A stretch of DNA of 64,000 nt from Pseudomonas sp. 102515 (GTDB taxonomy: Bacteria; Pseudomonadota; Gammaproteobacteria; Pseudomonadales; Pseudomonadaceae), in assembly GCF_031085165.1 (NCBI RefSeq), contig NZ_JAVHTY010000001.1, positions 930,001 to 994,000 of the forward strand. Direction: 5' to 3'. Numbering within the stretch: the first letter of the stretch is position 1; the number at the start of each line of letters is the position of its first letter. Under the pieces are notes generated by a model that saw only the letters and a list, made by a program, of their open reading frames with translations, searched no databases and had not been told where the DNA came from. The position numbers were made by a program, and so were the translations under genes. Below are positions 60,657 to 64,000 of this stretch, piece after piece.

Positions 60657-61709
60657 TTAATTACCATTGACCTCGAACAGATCGGGTGTACCACCCTGGG
60701 CCAGACGCGTCGGCAGATTGAGTCCGAAGTGCAGATAGGCATGCCGGGTCACTACCCGTCCGCGCGGCGTGCGCATGATATAGCCTTGCTGGATCAAATA
60801 GGGTTCCAGCACGTCTTCGATGGTGTGACGCTCTTCGCTGATGGCTGCAGCGAGGCTGTCGACGCCCACCGGACCGCCGTCGAATTTGTCGATCATGGTC
60901 AGCAGCAGACGGCGATCCTGGTGATCGAAACCCTGGGCGTCGACGTCCAGCAGATCCAGGGCGCGACTGGCGATGTCGTGGCTGATGTGGCCCTGCCCGC
61001 GCACCTCGGCGAAGTCCCGCACCCGCCGCAGCAGGCGATTGGCGATCCGCGGCGTGCCGCGCGCCCGGCGGGCGATTTCCATGGCCCCCTCGGCTTCGAT
61101 GGCGAGACCGAGGATACCGGCCGAACGGGTGACGATGGTGGCCAAGTCCGCGGTGCCGTAGAACTCCAGGCGCTGGACGATCCCGAAGCGGTCGCGCAGC
61201 GGATTGGTCAGCATGCCGGCGCGGGTGGTCGCGCCGACCAGGGTGAAGGGTGGCAGATCCAGTTTGATGGAGCGAGCCGCCGGGCCTTCACCGATCATGA
61301 TGTCGAGCTGGTAGTCCTCCATGGCCGGATAGAGTACCTCCTCGACGATGGGCGACAGCCGATGGATCTCGTCGATGAAGAGCACATCGCCCGCTTCCAG
61401 GTTGGTCAGCAGCGCCGCGAGATCGCCCGGGCGTTCCAGCACAGGACCCGAGGTGCTCTTCAGGGAAACCTGCATTTCCTGGGCGATGATGTTGGCCAGG
61501 GTGGTCTTGCCTAGGCCGGGTGGGCCGAAGATCAGGGTGTGGTCGAGGGCCTCGCCCCTGCCCTTCGCGGCCTGGATGAACAGGCCCATCTGGTCGCGCA
61601 CCACCGGCTGGCCGATGTAGTCGGCCAGGCGCACCGGACGGATGGCGCGATCTTGGAATTCTTCACGGTCGCGGCCGCCGGCCGAGATGAGGCGATCGGT
61701 TTCTATCAT
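60657..61709 (-). CDS. ruvB: Holliday junction branch migration helicase RuvB
   Basis: AAA+ motor that drives branch migration with RuvA. 350 residues with Walker [10 protein letters not shown], Walker B LFIDEIHR, sensor 1 GATTRAG and arginine finger region RDRFGI. The start is 4 bases after the ruvA stop. No SOS box was noticed upstream of the ruv genes. Confidence 0.97.
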   Translation of the reverse strand: MIETDRLISAGGRDREEFQDRAIRPVRLADYIGQPVVRDQMGLFIQAAKGRGEALDHTLIFGPPGLGKTTLANIIAQEMQVSLKSTSGPVLERPGDLAALLTNLEAGDVLFIDEIHRLSPIVEEVLYPAMEDYQLDIMIGEGPAARSIKLDLPPFTLVGATTRAGMLTNPLRDRFGIVQRLEFYGTADLATIVTRSAGILGLAIEAEGAMEIARRARGTPRIANRLLRRVRDFAEVRGQGHISHDIASRALDLLDVDAQGFDHQDRRLLLTMIDKFDGGPVGVDSLAAAISEERHTIEDVLEPYLIQQGYIMRTPRGRVVTRHAYLHFGLNLPTRLAQGGTPDLFEVNGN

Positions 61710-61713
61710 GGGA

Positions 61714-62316
61714 TCAGACCATGCCCTTCAGGGCGCGACGGATGAGTTCCTCGCTGGAAAGGTCTTCCCCTTCCACGGCGGCGACGGCGCGACTGGCTTC
61801 CTGGGGCTTGAAGCCCAGGGCGACCAGGGCGCTGACCGCATCGGCCTCGGCGCTGGCGGCGACGGAGGCCTGGTTCGGCAAGACCAGGGGGGCGATGGTG
61901 GGCAGATTCTCCCAGGCCTTGAAACGGTCCTTCAGCTCGACCAGCAGACGCTCGGCGGTCTTCTTGCCCACTCCCGGCACCTTCACCAGGACGGATGTGT
62001 CCTGGGCTTGCACACAGCGAACCAATTCATCCACCTCGAGACTGGACATCAAGGCCAGGGCCAGCTTGGGACCGACACCATTGAGCCGGATCAGCTCGCG
62101 AAACAGCTCACGCTCGCGCTTTTCGCCGAACCCATACAGCAGGTGCGCATCTTCCCGTACCACGAGGTGAGTGTGCAATGTGACGATTTCACCCTGGGCC
62201 GGCAGCCGATAAAGGGTCGTCATGGGCACTTCGACCTCATAGCCGACTCCGCCCACGTCGAGCAGGAGATGCGGCGGCTGCTTTTCCGCCAGGGTGCCAC
62301 GTAGACGACCGATCAC
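61714..62316 (-). CDS. ruvA: Holliday junction binding protein RuvA
   Basis: Tetrameric protein recognising Holliday junctions. 200 residues; GTG start at 62316 with AGGAAGG upstream. It has the N-terminal OB fold ([13 protein letters not shown]), helix-hairpin-helix motifs ([32 protein letters not shown]) and a C-terminal UBA-like domain that binds RuvB. Confidence 0.97.
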   Translation of the reverse strand: MIGRLRGTLAEKQPPHLLLDVGGVGYEVEVPMTTLYRLPAQGEIVTLHTHLVVREDAHLLYGFGEKRERELFRELIRLNGVGPKLALALMSSLEVDELVRCVQAQDTSVLVKVPGVGKKTAERLLVELKDRFKAWENLPTIAPLVLPNQASVAASAEADAVSALVALGFKPQEASRAVAAVEGEDLSSEELIRRALKGMV

Positions 62317-62362
62317 AGGGTTACCTTCCTAACGTTGGAGCGAGGGGGTTGAGCGGATAAGA

Positions 62363-62923
62363 CTAGAGCCGCAGACGACCGCCGCGGCGGCGGGTCGCCA
62401 GCAGGCCATGAGGCACCAGGCTCTGCCGGGTATGGGCATGGCACAGGGCGATGGCCAGGGCATCGGAGGCATCGATCTGCGGCTTTTCGGTCAAGCGCAG
62501 CAGGTGCATGACCATCAGCATCACCTGCTGCTTGTCCGCCCCGCCGTTGCCGACCACCGCCTGCTTGACCTGGCTCGCGGTGTATTCGGAGATCTCCAGG
62601 CCACCCTCGGCGCCGGCGACGATGGCCGCACCCCGGGCCTGACCCAGCTTGAGCGCCGAATCGGCGTTGCGCGCCATGAACACCTGCTCGATGCCCATGG
62701 TGACCGGCCCGTACTGGGCGATGACGTCGCGCACGCCGCGATAGACGATCTGCAACCGCTCGGGCAAAGGACCGTTTCCCGTACGGATGCACCCGGAGGC
62801 CACGTATTCGCAGCCCCGCCCGGTGTCGCGCACCACGCCAAAGCCGGTCAGCCGCGAGCCCGGGTCGATGCCCAGTACCAGGGTGCCGGGCGCATCGGGC
62901 GGCAGGCGCTCATAGAGGGACAT
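62363..62923 (-). CDS. ruvC: Holliday junction resolvase RuvC
   Basis: Endonuclease that cleaves Holliday junctions. 186 residues with catalytic acidic residues in [15 protein letters not shown] and [13 protein letters not shown]. The start used overlaps the yebC stop (TGATG) and gives about 12 extra N-terminal residues ([13 protein letters not shown]) compared with P. aeruginosa RuvC; the coupling makes it plausible, but no strong ribosome site is present. Confidence 0.94.
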   Translation of the reverse strand: MSLYERLPPDAPGTLVLGIDPGSRLTGFGVVRDTGRGCEYVASGCIRTGNGPLPERLQIVYRGVRDVIAQYGPVTMGIEQVFMARNADSALKLGQARGAAIVAGAEGGLEISEYTASQVKQAVVGNGGADKQQVMLMVMHLLRLTEKPQIDASDALAIALCHAHTRQSLVPHGLLATRRRGGRLRL

Positions 62924-63669
62924 CAGCCGAGCTGCGCCATGACATCCTCGGGGATGTCGGCGTTGGAATAGACGTTCTGCACGTCATCCAGGTCTTCGAG
63001 CATGTCGATCAGCTTGAGCACCTTCTGCGCGGTGTCCAGATCCAGGGTCGCGGAGGTCGAGGGGATCATGGTCACCTCGGCTTCGTCGGCCTTGTAGCCG
63101 GCGGCGGTCAGGGCTTCGTTGACGGCGATGAAGTCGGCGAAGCTGGTGAAGACATCGATGGAGCCGTCATCGTTGGCCACCACGTCGTCGGCACCGGCCT
63201 CCAGGGCCGCTTCCATCAGGGCGTCCTCGTCCAGGCCCGGGGCGTAGCTGATCTGGCCCTTGCGCTCGAACAGATAGGCCACCGAGCCGTCGGTACCCAG
63301 GTTGCCACCGCACTTGTTGAAGGCGTGGCGGACTTCGGCCGCGGTACGGTTGCGGTTGTCGGTCATGGCCTCGACGATGATGGCGACGCCGCTCGGGGCG
63401 TAGCCTTCATAGGTCAGTTCCTCGACGTTCTCGCCCTCGCCGGCACCCACGCCCCGGGCGATGGCCCGGTCGATGGTGTCGCGGGTCATGTTGGCGGTCA
63501 GCGCCTTGTCCACCGCCAGGCGCAGGCGGGGATTGTCGGCTGGAACGCCGCCGCCCTGGCGCGCGGCCACGGTCAGCTCACGGATGATCTTGGTGAAGAT
63601 CTTGCCCTTCTTGGCATCCTGGCGTTCTTTGCGATGCTTGATGTTGGCCCACTTGGAATGACCGGCCAT
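62923..63669 (-). CDS. yebC: YebC/PmpR family transcriptional regulator
   Basis: YebC/PmpR-family protein, with described roles as a transcriptional regulator and, in some bacteria, a translation factor for polyproline stretches. 248 residues beginning [18 protein letters not shown], with [21 protein letters not shown] near the centre. GGAG is 6 bases before the ATG at 63669. It overlaps ruvC by one base. Confidence 0.96.
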   Translation of the reverse strand: MAGHSKWANIKHRKERQDAKKGKIFTKIIRELTVAARQGGGVPADNPRLRLAVDKALTANMTRDTIDRAIARGVGAGEGENVEELTYEGYAPSGVAIIVEAMTDNRNRTAAEVRHAFNKCGGNLGTDGSVAYLFERKGQISYAPGLDEDALMEAALEAGADDVVANDDGSIDVFTSFADFIAVNEALTAAGYKADEAEVTMIPSTSATLDLDTAQKVLKLIDMLEDLDDVQNVYSNADIPEDVMAQLG

Positions 63670-63774
63670 AAGCTACTCCAATGTCTTGATGAAGACTGCG
63701 CCGGCAGCGATGGCCGCGGCGCATTGAAAAGGGAAACGGCGGGCACCCGTCCGGACGCCCTCCTCCGATAAGGC

Positions 63775-64000
63775 TTATTCCGCCTTGGGCTGCTCGCGCA
63801 GGCGGATGTGCAGCTCGCGCAGGGCCTTTGCGTCGACGGCGCCGGGCGCCTGGGTCATGACGTCGGCGGCGCTCTGGGTCTTCGGGAAGGCGATGACTTC
63901 ACGAATGGACGAGGCACCGGTCATCAGCATCACCAGGCGATCCAGGCCAAAGGCCAGGCCACCGTGGGGCGGTGCACCGAACTTCAGGGCGTCCAGCAGG
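63775..64000 (-). CDS. aspS: aspartyl-tRNA synthetase AspS, C-terminal end (runs off window)
   Basis: The last 75 codons of AspS. Class II motif 3 is seen in [16 protein letters not shown], followed by [12 protein letters not shown] and the C-terminal [11 protein letters not shown]. The bulk of the gene lies beyond position 64000. Confidence 0.95.
   Translation of the reverse strand, partial: LLDALKFGAPPHGGLAFGLDRLVMLMTGASSIREVIAFPKTQSAADVMTQAPGAVDAKALRELHIRLREQPKAE

Noticed and set aside
62904-62934. GTG or internal start for RuvC to match the P. aeruginosa length
   Set aside because: No suitable start codon with a ribosome site was found at that point, whereas the ATG at 62923 is coupled to the yebC stop, so the longer form is kept.

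Overview
The window looks like a Pseudomonas chromosome, or a very close relative. Evidence: high-GC flanks; the gene order tRNA-Lys / queC / queE / cpoB / pal / tolB / tolA / tolR / tolQ / ybgC / ruvB / ruvA / ruvC / yebC / aspS, which I know from P. aeruginosa; a near-identical OprL-type Pal; a DUF1654 protein; and a fragment of an MvaT-type H-NS homologue. The species cannot be fixed from sequence alone.

Left part (1-15.5 kb): a catecholate siderophore locus with the gene order and orientation of the E. coli enterobactin locus: entE (cut by the window edge) and entC, fepB, entS, fepDGC, entF, mbtH-like ybdZ, fes, then a TonB-dependent receptor. Fur-box-like sites precede entC, fepB and the receptor. 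The receptor resembles the FhuE/FpvA class rather than FepA, and fepE is absent.

15.6-28.6 kb: small exported proteins, a chemoreceptor followed by an orphan periplasmic sugar-type binding protein, a PAP2-phosphatase autotransporter, a GNAT acetyltransferase, an SOS-box-controlled DUF1654 gene, a second chemoreceptor and a GGDEF-EAL protein with nested operator-like dyads upstream.

28.6-53.6 kb: an accessory island, more AT-rich in its middle, ending at tRNA-Lys(UUU), a hotspot that carries ICE-derived islands in P. aeruginosa. It holds decayed mobile-element genes (helicase, resolvase C-terminus, tyrosine recombinase C-terminus, dnaE2/imuC, chemoreceptor tail). Between these lie two catabolic blocks, each with its own LysR regulator: (i) enolase-superfamily dehydratase, D-2-hydroxyacid dehydrogenase and RraA-type aldolase; (ii) short-chain dehydrogenase, RuBisCO-like protein, DUF1537 acid-sugar kinase and MHS-family transporter. 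They flank a signalling block: a 45-residue MvaT N-terminal fragment, an RsbQ-like hydrolase joined to a PAS histidine kinase, a multi-PAS HWE-type kinase with a CheY-like partner, and a membrane PAS-GGDEF cyclase. The RuBisCO-like/kinase block and the RsbQ-kinase pair are the best candidates for undescribed biology.

53.6-64 kb: core genome, all on the minus strand: queuosine precursor synthesis, Tol-Pal envelope system, Holliday junction machinery, yebC and the 3' end of aspS.
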